From positions 22,382,001 through 22,446,000 of the forward strand of contig OX485804.1 in the NCBI GenBank assembly GCA_950295325.1: a DNA stretch of 64,000 nt. The letters are read 5' to 3'. This document shows, piece by piece, positions 36,251-49,120 of the stretch. The DNA is from Polytrichum commune. Its lineage: Eukaryota; Streptophyta; Polytrichopsida; Polytrichales; Polytrichaceae. The notes beneath the pieces were generated by a model. The model had not been told where the DNA came from. It ran no database searches and saw only the letters and a program-made list of their open reading frames with translations. The translations under genes and the position numbers were made by a program. Numbering within the stretch: position 1 is the first letter of the stretch; every line of letters begins with the position of its first letter.

Positions 36251-37940
36251 TTTAATGTACTTATCAATAATGTTCAATTGTTTTCCAAGAATTCATTTGC
36301 TTGAAACTTAGTAAGCATCTCCCTCTCTTCCTCTCAATTGATTGGTGTGTGCATTGCAATGCTCATTGAGTGTGTCTCAATACCTTATAAAATTATCCTT
36401 GAAAGAACAGGAGCGACCAATTAGTGTTTGGAGGTACATCTTGTTTTTCTAGCGTGTTAGCCAAAACCTCTATGGTTCCAATAAACACTATGGATATAGA
36501 CATGTTGAGCATGCCAACCTCCCATTTTCCTGAGCGGCTCCCAAGAAGTTTCCATGTCCAAAATTCATGATCCCAAGAGAAAATGACCAGAGTTGGGTCT
36601 AAACTTTGGTGAGGCTGAGAATTGAAAAACTTTTTGACATGTGTTTATACGGTATGTACTTGCATAGGAGAGACAAATTGTTAAGTTCCCACATGGCTTC
36701 AAATACAATTTGTTCCTTAAAACCTACACAAGTGTGCTTTCTAGCAAAAGGACCTATTAAGACCCTAATTAAGACCCTAAATTTACTTGAGCAAACTTTC
36801 CATTCAAATTTCTAATGACTAAGAAATGGAATCAAAAAATCAAAACCATACATTTTTATTACCCAAGTGTCACGGTGTTTTCTTTCTATAAGATTATATG
36901 TAGTATATTTGGCCCCCTTTATCACATATTATTGTTTCCTCCTCGACTCTTGAAACATGATGTGATAATTACACACTGAATATTAAATGATTAGATTATC
37001 ATATTTGTTACAAATTAAGAAGAAGAAAAAACACAAAGCCACATCTTCATGGTGTTGGCTTGTAATGGATGTCATGACTTGGCATTTGTAATGCTCCAAA
37101 CGACAAATGAAGGAACCAAAATAGGTGGTTCATGATTAAAACAAAACAAGTCAATGCCATGCACAAAAACACAATGCAACACATCATTGTTCCTTCGTCC
37201 AAATGGGAGCTATGATATGCATTCAATTTCCCAAAGAATGATTGAAGAAGTGGGATACGGACAACCGTATTGTCGATGCAACAAAACTTTTTGTGAAGTT
37301 ACCCATGAACACACGGAAAATGAATATAATGAATGTTGTGAATGGAGAGGTGGCAAAAATGTGACGTGATAAAGCAACGTGGAAGTGTACATTTTATCAT
37401 GGTGTGGCATGGCGAGTTTGCTCACGTTCAAATACCTCCATATATTCATGATTTGGCGAAGGCCAAATATGTTGAGAGTAAAAATCATATTCACATTGGA
37501 ATGGGATCAACGCCATTGCCAAGAAAATCTCATAAGGAACACAATGATACTTATTGTAATCTTCCTAGCACCTTCTTCTTGATGGAATTTGCCATCAAGA
37601 GTCATTCATAAGCTAAGACCTGCCCTCTCATGAAGTTAAGGGTTAAATACTATACTTGGATGCTCAAATGGCTGCATTTTAAAGGACATTCCTACTTGAA
37701 TAGCTTGTTGGTGGTGGGTACGAAATTTGCCATATGTGCATGTGAGAAAAACGGATGAACGAGTGTTGAAAGCTTTGGATGAATTCATCATGATGAAAGA
37801 ACAATGCAAAAGGGTACGTGGGTGTTGTTTGGGTTGTTTTTCATGTTCTCCAACTTCTACTGATGAGATTTACACAACGGAACTTGTGTTGCATTAGCAA
37901 ATCTACAATAGAGTGTAAACAAAAACCGGATTGAGGATGA
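36251..37940. other. Intergenic with possible fossil coding pieces
   Basis: Two overlapping plus-strand open frames (37154-37369 and 37342-37611) have balanced composition and read like eroded protein, for example MVWHGEFAHVQIPPYIHD. I recognise no family. Nothing else is supportable. Confidence 0.3.
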
Positions 37941-38155
37941 GATCTCCTCTATTATTTACTTATGGTTATCAGAAGTGCATGTTTGTTGATTCCTAAACTT
38001 GAATACAAATGTCCTCCCAATTATGCTCATTATTGAATGTGAAGTAGTTAATAAAGCTTGCAGATGGAGTCCAATCTCTTTGGAACATGTAACTTTTTGA
38101 TGTTTGTTCTTTTGATCCTCACCAAACCATATACCAATCAACTATAAGGGTCCGA
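37941..38155 (+). repeat. Dispersed repeat family A, copy 6 (3' half)
   Basis: CCTCCCAATTATGCTCATTA, a TTGAATGTGAAGTAGTTA block, GTCCAATCTCTTTGGAACAT, TTTTTGATGTTTGTTCTTTT and ACCAAACCATATACC follow family A order. Confidence 0.55.
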
Positions 38156-38399
38156 AGAAAAAAGTAGCTGAATAATACATGCATACCAAAGAGAAAGGCT
38201 TGTATGGTAGAGAATAATTTGGATGCAATGGAGGAAACAAAGTAGTTGGTTCATTACTTTGAAGATATATTGGAATTGAAAAAAGTTTGAGGATATTTCT
38301 CAATCTTTTTGGCTGGATTCCATTTCACGGACATTCAAAAAAGATGTAGTGAACATGATGGACCACAAGAAGGAATGACCTTTTGAGAACAATTCTTTC

Positions 38400-38690
38400 A
38401 CTCTTCTTCCTCAAGTACATTGCAATGGTTGGGGTTCTTACCGGGGTGGACTCTCAATATCGCATACGAACTAATGTGAGTGTAAGAAGGGGTATTGGTT
38501 AAGGCTTTAGCATACATAGTATATATAAGGGAGGGGTATTGTTGTTTTTCTTAGTGTGTACATTCAAAAAGGATTTAAAAAAAGAGAAGTAAAGGTAGAT
38601 TTACAAAAGGGGGTCCTACGATTTAGAGTTTTTTTTTTTTTGGTTGACGATGGGTATGCTAGTTTCGTTCAACTTACGGTTTCATTTATT
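38400..38690 (+). repeat. Coding-derived repeat, copy 1 (paired with 49121-49420)
   Basis: The reading RTNVSVRRGI and then a stretch like YCCFS..TFKK parallels QTNVSVERGVLEALLYIKGR and YCFSLLCALKK at 49121-49320. This is a fossil of a protein-coding element present twice in the window. I do not recognise the family. This copy has frameshifts. Confidence 0.45.
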
Positions 38691-38899
38691 GTAACTTATG
38701 TTGCTTTAACTTCAATGATGTGTGTTTTTAGGTCATATTATTATGAGATTATCATAAGGATGAAAATGCATTCAATGATTTTCTTATTGGAGCTCGGGGG
38801 GGGGCACTCCCTTGTATATTTTGCATACACCTGCGATAATGACCTATTAAAATGGGGGCTATTTACCTATGAGAAAGGATTATAAGGGATGCTAATTTT

Positions 38900-40440
38900 T
38901 GAAATAATGGTAAATTATTGTGATTATTTGCACCCTATTGGTAATTATAAATTCTTGGAAGGTTGATTTTAAGGTACCCTATATTACTTATATGTATTTT
39001 TTCCCCTGATTGCCCCCATTCCTTAAAGTGTATGATACAGTAGAATTCTCGTTAGAAGCACATGTACAGAGTAAGAGAAACAAACATTTACTAGGGTTTA
39101 GGGTTCAGGGTCACACTGAAGTCCGGGCAAAGCAAAACACTAAACAATAACAACAAAAGATTGCAATTACATGTCATTAAGCAACACGAGCCAACGAATA
39201 AAAGTTGTGTTGGATAACACAGTTAAAAACCTTGAGGTCTTAGGGAACAGGCTAGCCACATGTGTCTCAAAGTCACATTTACAAGGTTTGCAGAATCCCT
39301 GCAATTGATGCCTTGATCTTCCAATCCTACACATTAGAGGAAAATCCCACGCCATGCAAGCAAAATCCACCTAAACTAGTTAGGCTACCATTTACACATG
39401 TGGGAGATATGAGGGTACTCGAACTGAAATGACTATTATAGATTTCAAGGTATACTAATGATCATTCAACCCTTTTTCCAAATTATATCTCCACATGTGT
39501 GAGATAGTACAAATTTAGCGGGTTTTATTTTTTATTTGAAATGAACTCACTCAATGAGTTTACATCTACCTCATCTAAGGTGTAGATTTTGCTAGTTGAT
39601 TCATACAGTAGAACCACAGTTGAGATAATAGCATCCACATCAACCCACACACAGTCACTCTCAACATACTTATATTTGTTGAGACCCGGCTATTTTTTGA
39701 ACCAATGGAGGTAAGCCATAGCAGTTGGGAAGAGCGTTTATCTATTTCCGTTCTGGATTGCACGTTTCATCAAGTCAATGGGTTGCCAACAATTGCCCCA
39801 CTTAGTACCAACCTTCACCCTTATCTTTTGAACCCTTCCTATATAGAACATGCCATATTTTGGTGGCAAAGTATTTAATTTTTGAAACTATCGCTTTTTC
39901 TCCATGCTATTTTATATGTACCACTTAGGTAATTTAATCATGTTTTGTCAAATGCTATATTACATATAATCATGTTTCACAATCCCAAAGCACCCTATAC
40001 TACATCTAATAATTTACAAATTTTACGCCAAATTTTTATACAAGACCCTATATTTTATCGCACGTAGTTCCTACGTTTTTCGCCAGTGCCCCCCCCCCCC
40101 CCGAGTATTGGAGTTGTAGAATAAACCACAATGAAAATGGTCCAATGGATTTCATAGTTTTTCAACAAAATTTTCTTATTTATCAACATCTAAAGTTGCC
40201 TAACTGGAGTTTAAGAATTCCTTAAAAATTGACATTCAACCCAATATTCTAAAAAAAAAATCCAATGTATTTACATGCTTTGAAGGTTGTCACCAAAAAG
40301 CCTCCACCCTTCAATTTCGTCCTAGCCCGAATGGAGAAGTTTATAATGACATGTAGAGATTTCTCTCTTTGTAACACAATGTATGATTCCAATCTATCGT
40401 TGGAATATATGCAACTTAGCCAAGTCTATACTATGTCTTC
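38900..40440. other. Intergenic, no recognised gene
   Basis: 39100-39370 is less AT-rich and open on the minus strand for 67 codons without a known motif. A C14 tract lies at 40089-40102. A telomere-like AGGGTTTAGGGTTCAGGG at 39093-39110 is too short to call. Confidence 0.35.
40089..40102. repeat. Homopolymer C14
   Basis: Uninterrupted run of 14 C. Confidence 0.95.
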
Positions 40441-40452
40441 TTACACTCCTTA

Positions 40453-40904
40453 ATCTCGAAGTTTGGAAGTTTGGACATAGTCTCGGTTTTTTGGCTCTCA
40501 AAAATTCATATGAAGTCCAAAAAATGAGTTCTTGGTATCCATGGATAGGTAATGAAGTCCTCTACATGAATATGCAATAATATTTCTACTGTCACAAAGT
40601 ATATGGTCGCAATTCTACGCTGTTCCCTTTGAACCTACATTTTTTCATTAGTTTTTGGAAGTTTGGACATAGTCTCGGTTTTTTGGCTCTCAGAAATTCA
40701 TATGAAGTCCAAAAAATGAGTTCTTGGTATTCATGGATAGGTAATGAAGTCCTCTACATGAATATGCAATAATATTTCTACTACCACAAAGTATATGGTC
40801 GCAATTTTACGCTGTTCCCTTTGAACCTACATTTTTTCACTAGTTTTTGGAAGTTTGGACATAGTCTCAGTTTTTTGGCTCTCAAAAATTCATATGAAGT
40901 CCAA
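40453..40904. repeat. 192-bp tandem repeat, about 2.3 copies
   Basis: GTTTGGACATAGTCTCGGTT starts at 40469, 40661 and 40853, exactly 192 bp apart. The first two units differ at only a few positions. The third is truncated after GAAGTCCAACAAAAC. The near identity makes this one of the younger structures in the window. No coding function seen. Confidence 0.92.
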
Positions 40905-41740
40905 CAAAACTAAATGCTCCAATAAGAGACTTTGCACATCCGCATAAGTATAAGGCTAATCAATGTAAATCCAAGTATTCAAACAAAGCCATAAATTGAA
41001 CTTTAAATTATTCACGCCCAACTATTACTAACAAGAGGTCAAACCCTCTTCAAGGCCAACTAGCCTTGGCTCCTAACCTTACATCCATGCACACACACGT
41101 GCCCTTATCTTGCTTCCCACACACCCACACTTATAACACGTGGAGTGTTAAGGAGCACGAAGGAAATAAAGGATGAGTGAGGGAAGAATGAGGGATTATA
41201 TAGTGAGTTTGAGGGGGTGAGCACCCTCAAGGCTCACGATAAGCCCTCGAGATTTCCTCCTACTTTGTAGGCTCTTATCCTATCTCCTAGGCCTTCCTCC
41301 CTCAAATGATCAACAAGGATCCTAATTCAAACATTTAACTAACCTTGGTTTTCTACCTACCACATTTTACCAAGGTTTGTTCTTCTCCTATTTAAATCCA
41401 CTCCACAAAAGCCTAATGCTTCAAACTAAACTTTCTTTAAGCTTCACTATTTTTATATTTTTGTGAATAATCATAAATCACCAAAACACCACTTGTAATG
41501 TTTTACAAGTGTTAACAACCAATGTGGGCATCAATTTTGGGCTCACAAAGGTATTCATAGATTTTTTTTCAAAAAAAAAAAAAAAACCAAGCTCATTTGA
41601 TAGTTTTTAAAAATCATCTTCGAAAGAACAAAATCCATCTTTATCATTAGCTTCATCATGCATATTTATGAACATCAATATGCTAAATAGATTGTCTATT
41701 TGAATTGCAAATATCAATTTATAATCTTTGAAAACAATAT
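40905..41740. other. Intergenic, no recognised gene
   Basis: Contains an A15 run at about 41571-41586 and no protein-like stretch. Confidence 0.4.
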
Positions 41741-41744
41741 GCGA

Positions 41745-42460
41745 TTCAAACCTAGGTATTGGCAGCACCGTGAATATCATGGAACCTATCCTATACACTA
41801 CTACAACATGTTCAAACTTTTTGGATGAATTCATATTTACACTTATTGGCAACACCACCAACATATTCATTCTATAAATTTACAAATAAATTTGGGTTTC
41901 ACAATAAAATAAAGCAAGCTACAATCCAAAACATTTTGTTTCCAAGGTTTTAGCAGCAACCCCAATACCCACATACACATGTCAATTAGCAATATGCACA
42001 TCAAAAAATTCATTGAAATGTTCACCTTGAATACCGAACTATCCAAACTTCCACAACTAAGCAATGTGTCTCTACTATCTCCTCTTTTACTAGGCTCCTT
42101 TTGTCCCCTCTCCTCTCCTTTTCAACCTCTCCTCTTATCTCTTTCGTACAAAGTCCAAAGAGAATTTTTTAACTTAGGGGTTCCTATCTCTTATAAATTA
42201 ACCATTAACAATCAATGAATGAAACTTGCAAGATGAAAATGTCTCTTTGGATGAAGAGTCTTACCAAGACATATTTTCATTTTTTGCTCATGGGTATTGG
42301 CAGCATCGCTAATACCCCATATCTACGTAACCTCATTTCTATTTTCCCTCTTACAGGTATTGGTGGCACCGCCAATACCCAGACCTACCTAAACCCATTT
42401 GTTTTCTTCCCTATTATGGGTTTTGACCGCACCATTAATATTTCCATGTGCTCTTACATA
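41745..42460. repeat. Diverged minisatellite with GGTATTGGCAGCACCGC core
   Basis: A partly palindromic core of the form GGTATTGGCRGCACCGCYAATACC occurs near 41755, 41840, 41950, 42295, 42357 and 42418. The last three are spaced at about 61-66 bp and followed by a CCTACCTAAACC-like phrase. Outer copies are more eroded and more widely spaced. Open frames across the region are too irregular to be a gene. Confidence 0.5.
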
Positions 42461-42607
42461 TATTGTTTGTTCATAATGTTTACTTTATTTTCCTATGATA
42501 TTGGTTTAAGAGACCATTACAATCATTACCTCTTTAAATTGTTGTTAATACTCATTACTTGTGGATTTGAAACATGTCGTTAAATCTCTTATAAGTTGTG
42601 TAGCACT

Positions 42608-42916
42608 CTAATTTGCTTCAAATAAAATAAGTGCAAGGTGTGTACTTACGTTCTGCAAATCACTACCATCCTCATTTGCTTTGTGTTTGTCATTGGTAAT
42701 GTTGTCATCTTCTTCAAAGCTCTTATTGTTGTCACTTTCTTCTTCCTCCTCGTTTTGCACATGAAATTCTTCTACGATATCATCAACTACCTTTGCATCA
42801 AGGTGTAGTTCTTCCTCCTCATTTTTTTGGTTCATTCCACAAATCTCTATACTCCTTTGTGTTGTTGCTAAATCAACAAATATTTGTGCATTATTTTTGT
42901 GGGATTTTTTGCTCAT
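42608..42916 (-). CDS. Acidic low-complexity open frame, unrecognised (doubtful)
   Basis: 102 codons on the minus strand beginning MSKKSHKNN, with runs of Glu and Asp around residues 33-75. I recognise no domain. The composition comes from GAA/GAT-rich DNA. It lies next to the transposase fossil on the opposite strand and could be part of a second element protein. It is reported because it is one of the longer open frames here, but it may not be a gene. Confidence 0.15.
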   Translation of the reverse strand: MSKKSHKNNAQIFVDLATTQRSIEICGMNQKNEEEELHLDAKVVDDIVEEFHVQNEEEEESDNNKSFEEDDNITNDKHKANEDGSDLQNVSTHLALILFEAN

Positions 42917-43340
42917 GTTACTCGCATGTTAACATGAGCATCCATTGTTATACTAACAAACAATTATTGCACATCCACTGCCCAACTACATATTGCAGCT
43001 AATGTCAAGATAGAACTAAGTGACAATACTATCATTTTGCTCTTGGATTTGGATGATGATATTTGTCCCGCCATTGATCTTTTTGATGTATTGTCTTTTT
43101 TCTTTTAGAATTAGAACTCCCACCTAACCTTTGGTTTCCACAAATGTTCATAAACTCCCTCACGGTCCGCTAAGTATGAAATTGTCCGGCTATGGATCTC
43201 CTTCTTACTGTCCACCGTTCCTCATCTTCTTTAGGTTTGAACATTGTCAATGCACTAAAATTAACAAAATTTAAGAGAAGGTCTAAATTCATCTTATCAC
43301 AATTAATTTTGACATCATATTAGATGTACGTGACATTAAG
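42917..43340. other. Intergenic, no recognised gene
   Basis: AT-rich spacer upstream of the transposase-like fossil; no motif seen. Confidence 0.35.
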
Positions 43341-43343
43341 TAT

Positions 43344-46300
43344 TTGCCACCCTCTTTTGATGGTGATGTTTTGTTTGTGTTGCCTCTAGTATCTATGAAT
43401 GTTCCTAGTGTATACGACCGTTCTATAGATGACATGAATAAGATGTGTGATGGCCACCCTCGGTGCACAACGAAAACAACAAATATTCAAAAAGATTTTG
43501 GACTCTATTTTAGGCATTCTTCTTGTGCCAGTCACCTGCAGTGTATAAATAAATATTCAAATTTTATATATGTATATCACAATGTAGGTGTTTCCAATTG
43601 CACTAAATGGATTGGATCGATTGCTATCCCATTTTTTTGTGAGAGATGTTGCCCCAAAAAATCAAGATTAGAATGTAAGATATGCTATTCCACACCAATA
43701 TGTATTGCCTTGTGTCATGCTCTCATAATATATGTCCACTCTACACCCCTAAGATATCGAGGGCTTATATTTATCTTGACATGACTTTATTGGAAGTCAA
43801 TAGGACTAGAGATGAGATTGCACAAGCATATACACCTATACAAAGACATGTGAACAATGCTTGGAGTGACATGCTCTCTTTCTCTCCTTGCTTTGCTTAT
43901 TATTAATATTATTAATAATTTTTGGTTCATACAAACAATATGGGATAATTCTTATCCCTCTTCAGACTAGCGTTGTGGCCTTTTTCTAACATTATAATTT
44001 CTCAAGCCTCTTCCATTATACTTTTATTAACTACAAGCAATCTAATACTCTACCTTATACAAACTTACCATTGTCTTGTGAATAAGGTCATGAAAACACC
44101 TAGTGCCTAGAACTTTGTTCTAGTAACGGCAACGAGGAAACAATGCCTTGTAGACTACCTCCTCAAATCTTGGAAGACATCAATTGGTTCAAGGGTTCAT
44201 TAGGTTTTCCCATTGTGGCAAGAATGCATTCATGTCCAAAGGTTATTTTATTTTTCCTAATATTTGAAGTCTGCTTCGGACTAGTGGCAACTATCCATGC
44301 ATAGTTGTGACTCTCTCCCTTTCTTACGTGTATGATTTCGAAGTTGTGGCCTCTTTTAAACCCTTTGTCCAAACGGTGGAAGACATCATTTGGCAAGTTC
44401 GTCTTTGGAGGTCATCATGGATAAATTCAATATTCTTGCCTCTCCAAATTGTCGTAACTTCACATCCGGCTCCAAACGTTTTGTTCTATATGGAATAGGC
44501 ATGATGGATAGTATGATGGCGCTCAAAGACCATTCGGGCTTCAAGTATGTCCACGGTGGTAGATTCTTGGGCAGTCCAAAGACAAAGCCTTAAAGACATA
44601 GCCCAACCATTGTGTCTTTAAGAAGTCAGTATATTTTTCAAGGAGTAGTGTGGAATTTGTTAAATGTATGCAAGTTGCAAAAGATATAGAGGATTTATGG
44701 ATAATGTTTGACCATGTCAAACGTCTAAAGGTCTAAACCACCTTAGCATGTCATAAGTACGATAGCAAATATTGTAAGGTACCGACCATTGTGTGTTGTT
44801 ACATGCAAGTTGAAGATAGCGCAACTCATACTCTCTTTTGAAAAAAATTGAATAATGTCGTGGTTAAGAATGGAATGTTGAACATAAATTTTAAGGGTTT
44901 CATGGCGAACAATGCGCAAGCCAATCGGATTGCAGTGAGGAAGATATGTGGTGAAAGCGAGTCAAGTCCGCCAATGGTGGGTCGCAAGTGCACTTGTTTT
45001 TTTCATTGGTCGTAAAGTTTGCATAACGTTATATCAAGGTATCTTTGCAGTTTTAACACAAACATATATAGAAGGACTACAAGGACGCAAAAACAATGGA
45101 CAAAGCCAAAACTAAATATCATGTCATTCATTCATGGTAGTTGTGATTCCAAGCTCTCATAGAAGAAGGCATTCTCGGCTTCTCCAAGTGGTTGGAGTTC
45201 TGGCACTTCCATTATAGGCAATGGGATGGTCATATGGTTCTTGTTAGTGCATCGTCACTATGTATCTTGCATTTTTTTTAAAAAAATTGAATCTCTTGGA
45301 TATATACAATCTATTATAAATTGTGTAATGTTTGCAAGATATGACTATGAATGAATGTACAAGAATGCCAGCTTGTAACCTTGTAGAGACGGTGCATAAC
45401 AAGTGGCTTAAACAATCCGAGGACAACATGACTTGTCAATACGAAGTGACAGTGGACAATTTGATCCATTCATTCATGCAAATTGCAAATTAATGGTGGT
45501 AGTTGCAAGATGGTTCTATTGGTAAAGGCCTTAATTTCGCGTCCTTGAAATTCAAGGTTGTTTCCATGTGTAGAGATCCAAAGCTACTGGTAGATGTCAT
45601 GAAGTCTTATTTGGGGGCAGAAAATCTCAATACTAAGGATAATGCTTTGGAGGGGTTTGACTTTTTTGGATCCACCAAACATAAGTTTGATCTGCCACTA
45701 GGTGCGGATTGCAATTCATATCAACCCCGACAAAGCGAACTTCTCAATATCTCATCCTAACACTAGGGTTAAAAGGCATGTATAGAGGAGTCCTTAATTT
45801 ACGCAAAGCATGATGTGGCACGTACCACATCGGTGTTAGAGATTGATTGCCCTTCTTCCCATTAGCAAATTGCAAGATTGCCACCCAACTCTACCAAAAG
45901 ATATTGGGCGATGCAAGCCAACACCGAGACTTTGTACAATGTTAAACTTAGATTTGGCAAACATGGCACCCCTGCTCCTATGTACAAATGCTTGAAGAAG
46001 GAATATCACACCACCAACAATGTAGAGTACGAGTTTGGTTTTGCCCTAACGACGTCAAGCGTTGTGTAAATAATAGCAAGAAGAAGTACATGTTGGATTG
46101 GCTTATAGTACCCAACACATGGTTTGTAAAGATAGGTACCAATTTCTCAAGGCACGTGGTAATGGCATTTGAAGACGTTGGGTTCCAATTGCAGTAGAGG
46201 GAGGCTCTCTCTCTCTCTCTCCTCAACATAGGTTTTCCACAATTACAACACTCCCAATCTCTTGGACAGATTTTTTTGCGCCACTAAACCCGGACGTCCA

Positions 46301-46700
46301 TCCAACTTCCAAGTTTGAAAAAACAGTGTGTTGCAATCTAGCAGCACTAACGGCAAATCACAAAATCAAATGGAAGAACGTCAGACTCATGGATGGTTAT
46401 TAGGTGGTTGGAGTAGCTACCATTCCATATTGATCAAGGAATTGGAGTGTTAAAGAACATCATGTCCAAGGAGGACATCACATACTGTGCCACAATTGGT
46501 GACATACCTACATTGCACATGCCTTGACTTTACGAAAATGTCATCTCAATTGTTGGGAAATCAAGGGAAATGGATGTAATGCACACATCTTTATTATGTG
46601 TTTAGATTTTTTGCAAGGTGGATCACGATAATGACAAGCTCATTCATTCTCCAATGTACTCCAACAACAAGGTCATGTGGCTACTTGAACTTGCAGGTAA
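43344..46700 (+). pseudogene. Large decayed transposase-like gene with SWIM-like C-terminus (probably MULE-related)
   Basis: About 3.3 kb of plus-strand DNA can be read as one eroded protein. 43344-43784 is open and holds a Cys/His-rich stretch (CERCCPKKSRLECKICY, then CIALCHALIIYVHS) suggesting a zinc-binding N-terminal region. 44390-44593 reads FVLYGIGMMDSMMALKD. Around 44680-45010 the frame gives LWIMFDHVKRLK, then NFKGFMANNAQANRIAVRK and CTCFFHWS, resembling the core of a DDE transposase in which an Asp may have become Asn. 45503-45760 and 45878-46200 are further open blocks. At 46456-46700 one frame with two stops reads SKEDITYCATIGDIPT and ends DNDKLIHSPMYSNNKVMWLL. Here TGCACATGC, one base out of frame, looks like the CxC of a SWIM finger. 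Mutator-like transposases have this layout, but the family call is inference. Several stops and frameshifts mean it is dead. Confidence 0.5.
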
Positions 46701-48200
46701 TATAAAATGTGAGTAATATCTCAAGTATTGTATCAAATCACATGTTTGAAATACAATGAGTGACATGTATTGGCGTGGATTCTTATAATAAAAAGCATCA
46801 ATGGATTGATAGGTTTTCAAAGTATCTATATAATAGGTTTCCTTCACTCTTGTTCAATGAAAATGCGGGTACTTTATAATTGAAACTTTGGAAAAATGCA
46901 GGTACCAATTTTAGGATATATATACCCTAAAACTATGCCCGTTTATTAAATTTGGCATCATTCCTCATATATTACCGCTCATTATGTACTGCTCATTATT
47001 CATTGCTCGTTGCTCATCACTCATGTCTTAGTTTCCTTCACTTACATCAAGACAACAAGTTACATAATGAATGTAAAAGAGTTTGAATTTTGATACGACC
47101 CACAATTAATTTGTGGCACATTATTTGTAACACAACACTAATTCAAAAAGTCAATAGTGTACATATGTATTTCATTGGCCAAATTTTTATACGTGGTGAA
47201 GTCATGGTGAGGTGTATTCCAATTCCTTGTAATGACCTTATCAGTTGATCTAATCCAAAAAAAAACCATACTAAGGGTGCTTAAGTACGGATACGAAAAT
47301 TTGGAAGGGTAGCTAGGGATGCGACCAAAAAAAAATTCTTTGGGTTTACGTGATAACAGGTGATGTAAGTTACATTCATATGAGCAAAGGTTGACAAGTT
47401 TTCTTGAAGAAATAAATTTATGAGAATAATATGAATGATTGCAAACTTTTGTCAATGAGCATTTTTCACCTAACAAATTAACACATGTTGTTATAAAAAA
47501 ACAATTCAATACTCAAATGTAATTTTTTCATGAACATAATGAAGATGTTGTAGTCATAGGTAATGTTTTTAGAAAGAGAGTCTTTTAATCCAAGCTTTGC
47601 TCAACGACATTGAAGTGTTCGACCCGAAATCAATCAAATCATATATGGAGCATTCATGTTTTAAATCCCAACCTTTTCTTTTGTTTAAGGGCTTTTTGAG
47701 AATTAGGATTTAGGTATATTCGGATTTATGCATAAAGTTTGGACAGTTCAAACCAAATATGACGTACACTAGATCGCAAAACTACACAAATATGGTGGTT
47801 GTCGAACATGAAACACAAACAATTAAAGTTGCAGTCGTTGTGTTGGTGCTTTTGTTGTTGTCATTTGATGTTTTTGTTCCCACACGTGTACATCCCTTAT
47901 TATTCTTGGACAAGTGGTTTGTTCAAATATACTTCAAATGTCAAGTTTAGGTCATAAAGAATCACTTTACATGTTCCCTTCATCATATCTTTCTTGAGGT
48001 AATAGTTAGCCTTAGACTTTCAAGGAAAATTCCTCGTTTGTGATCCCAACTGGTCAGAAATTGACCAGTTGGTTCAAAGCTATTAGAAGAGTGAAGTGTA
48101 AATCCTAAAGGTTGAGGTCATTGATCTTCATAGCAAACCTAGCTAGTTAGAAATTGATTAGTTGGCTACGAGACTCTTCTTTGTGTTGAACAACCTAATA
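46701..48200. other. Intergenic, no recognised gene
   Basis: AT-rich. The open frame 47138-47509 on the minus strand has no recognised motif. 46980-47030 has a run of short CTCAT-type repeats. Confidence 0.4.
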
Positions 48201-48203
48201 CTT

Positions 48204-48527
48204 CACTAAATATGATATTTAGTGTTTGATTATAGGTAATATTGTTACCACCCTACCCTACTCAACACTAATTTTCAATTCCTTGAAAATTAGTGTTAGA
48301 AGATACGCTAGAGAATATGTTGGAATTCTCCTTTTATCATTGTTAGTTTTTTTTTTCATGTCCTTGCTAACACTAAATCCAAACATGTAACTTCCACATA
48401 ATACCATAGTTGATATTTAGTGTCTGAGTTTACATTCAATGTTACTTACTTTAATAAGGTTGTTGACATATAGTGTATGCATTCGTATTTAATGTATCAA
48501 ACACTAAATTTCATATTTAGCGTAGTG
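48204..48527. mobile_element. MITE family Y, copy 2
   Basis: Starts CACTAAATATGATATTTAGT and ends AATTTCATATTTAGCGTAGTG, an inverted pair. The interior aligns block by block with 20713-21038. No coding capacity. Probably mobilised by an element encoded elsewhere. Confidence 0.65.
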
Positions 48528-49110
48528 GTGTATTTTGAACCAGTAACTCGGTTCCTTAAAAGTAATTTGTGGGTCCAAAGTTGCCTAAGTGAAAAATTGT
48601 GAAGCTTATATTGATTCTGTTTTTATGGGTATTGACATGGACTTTCAAATTGAACAAAAAATGGTTGTAGATTGTGTGAATCTTTTTAGAAGATTGTTGT
48701 AGATTGGTATATATGTATTATATACACATCTAAACAAAATTATAGTCATAGAAACTTGTGCTTACCATCCAAAAATATAGTAGTTCAAGATAAGTTACAA
48801 AGGGATGCACTATTAAGTGGTTTGAAAACCTTGTAGGTATTGTGCATTCCTCATTCAATTTTGGGCCACATTTATGACAACGTTTTGTGTAAGGACTTAT
48901 GTTGTCCTAGCTCATTGCACCCAGGCCTAATTTGGCAATAAATGTGCAGGGCATTATGTATTAGTATAATATAATAGCTTCAATGTAATCTAAATGAAGT
49001 TATATGTAGTTGTATGATGATTGAAACTACACCTTCCATGTTTCAACATGTAGGTGGGACTCAATGATGCAAGATCAAGAATAAAAGTGCAATATTGAAT
49101 GATGAACACA
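48528..49110. other. Intergenic, no recognised gene
   Basis: AT-rich spacer; nothing supportable. Confidence 0.4.
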
Positions 49111-49120
49111 TTATTCGATA

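Noticed and set aside
39093-39110. AGGGTTTAGGGTTCAGGG resembles plant telomere repeat
   Set aside because: Only about two and a half imperfect units, within what chance or a promoter telo-box would give.
42608-42916. Acidic 102-codon open frame as a host gene
   Set aside because: Low-complexity Glu/Asp composition, no domain and no supporting context. Kept only as a low-confidence entry.
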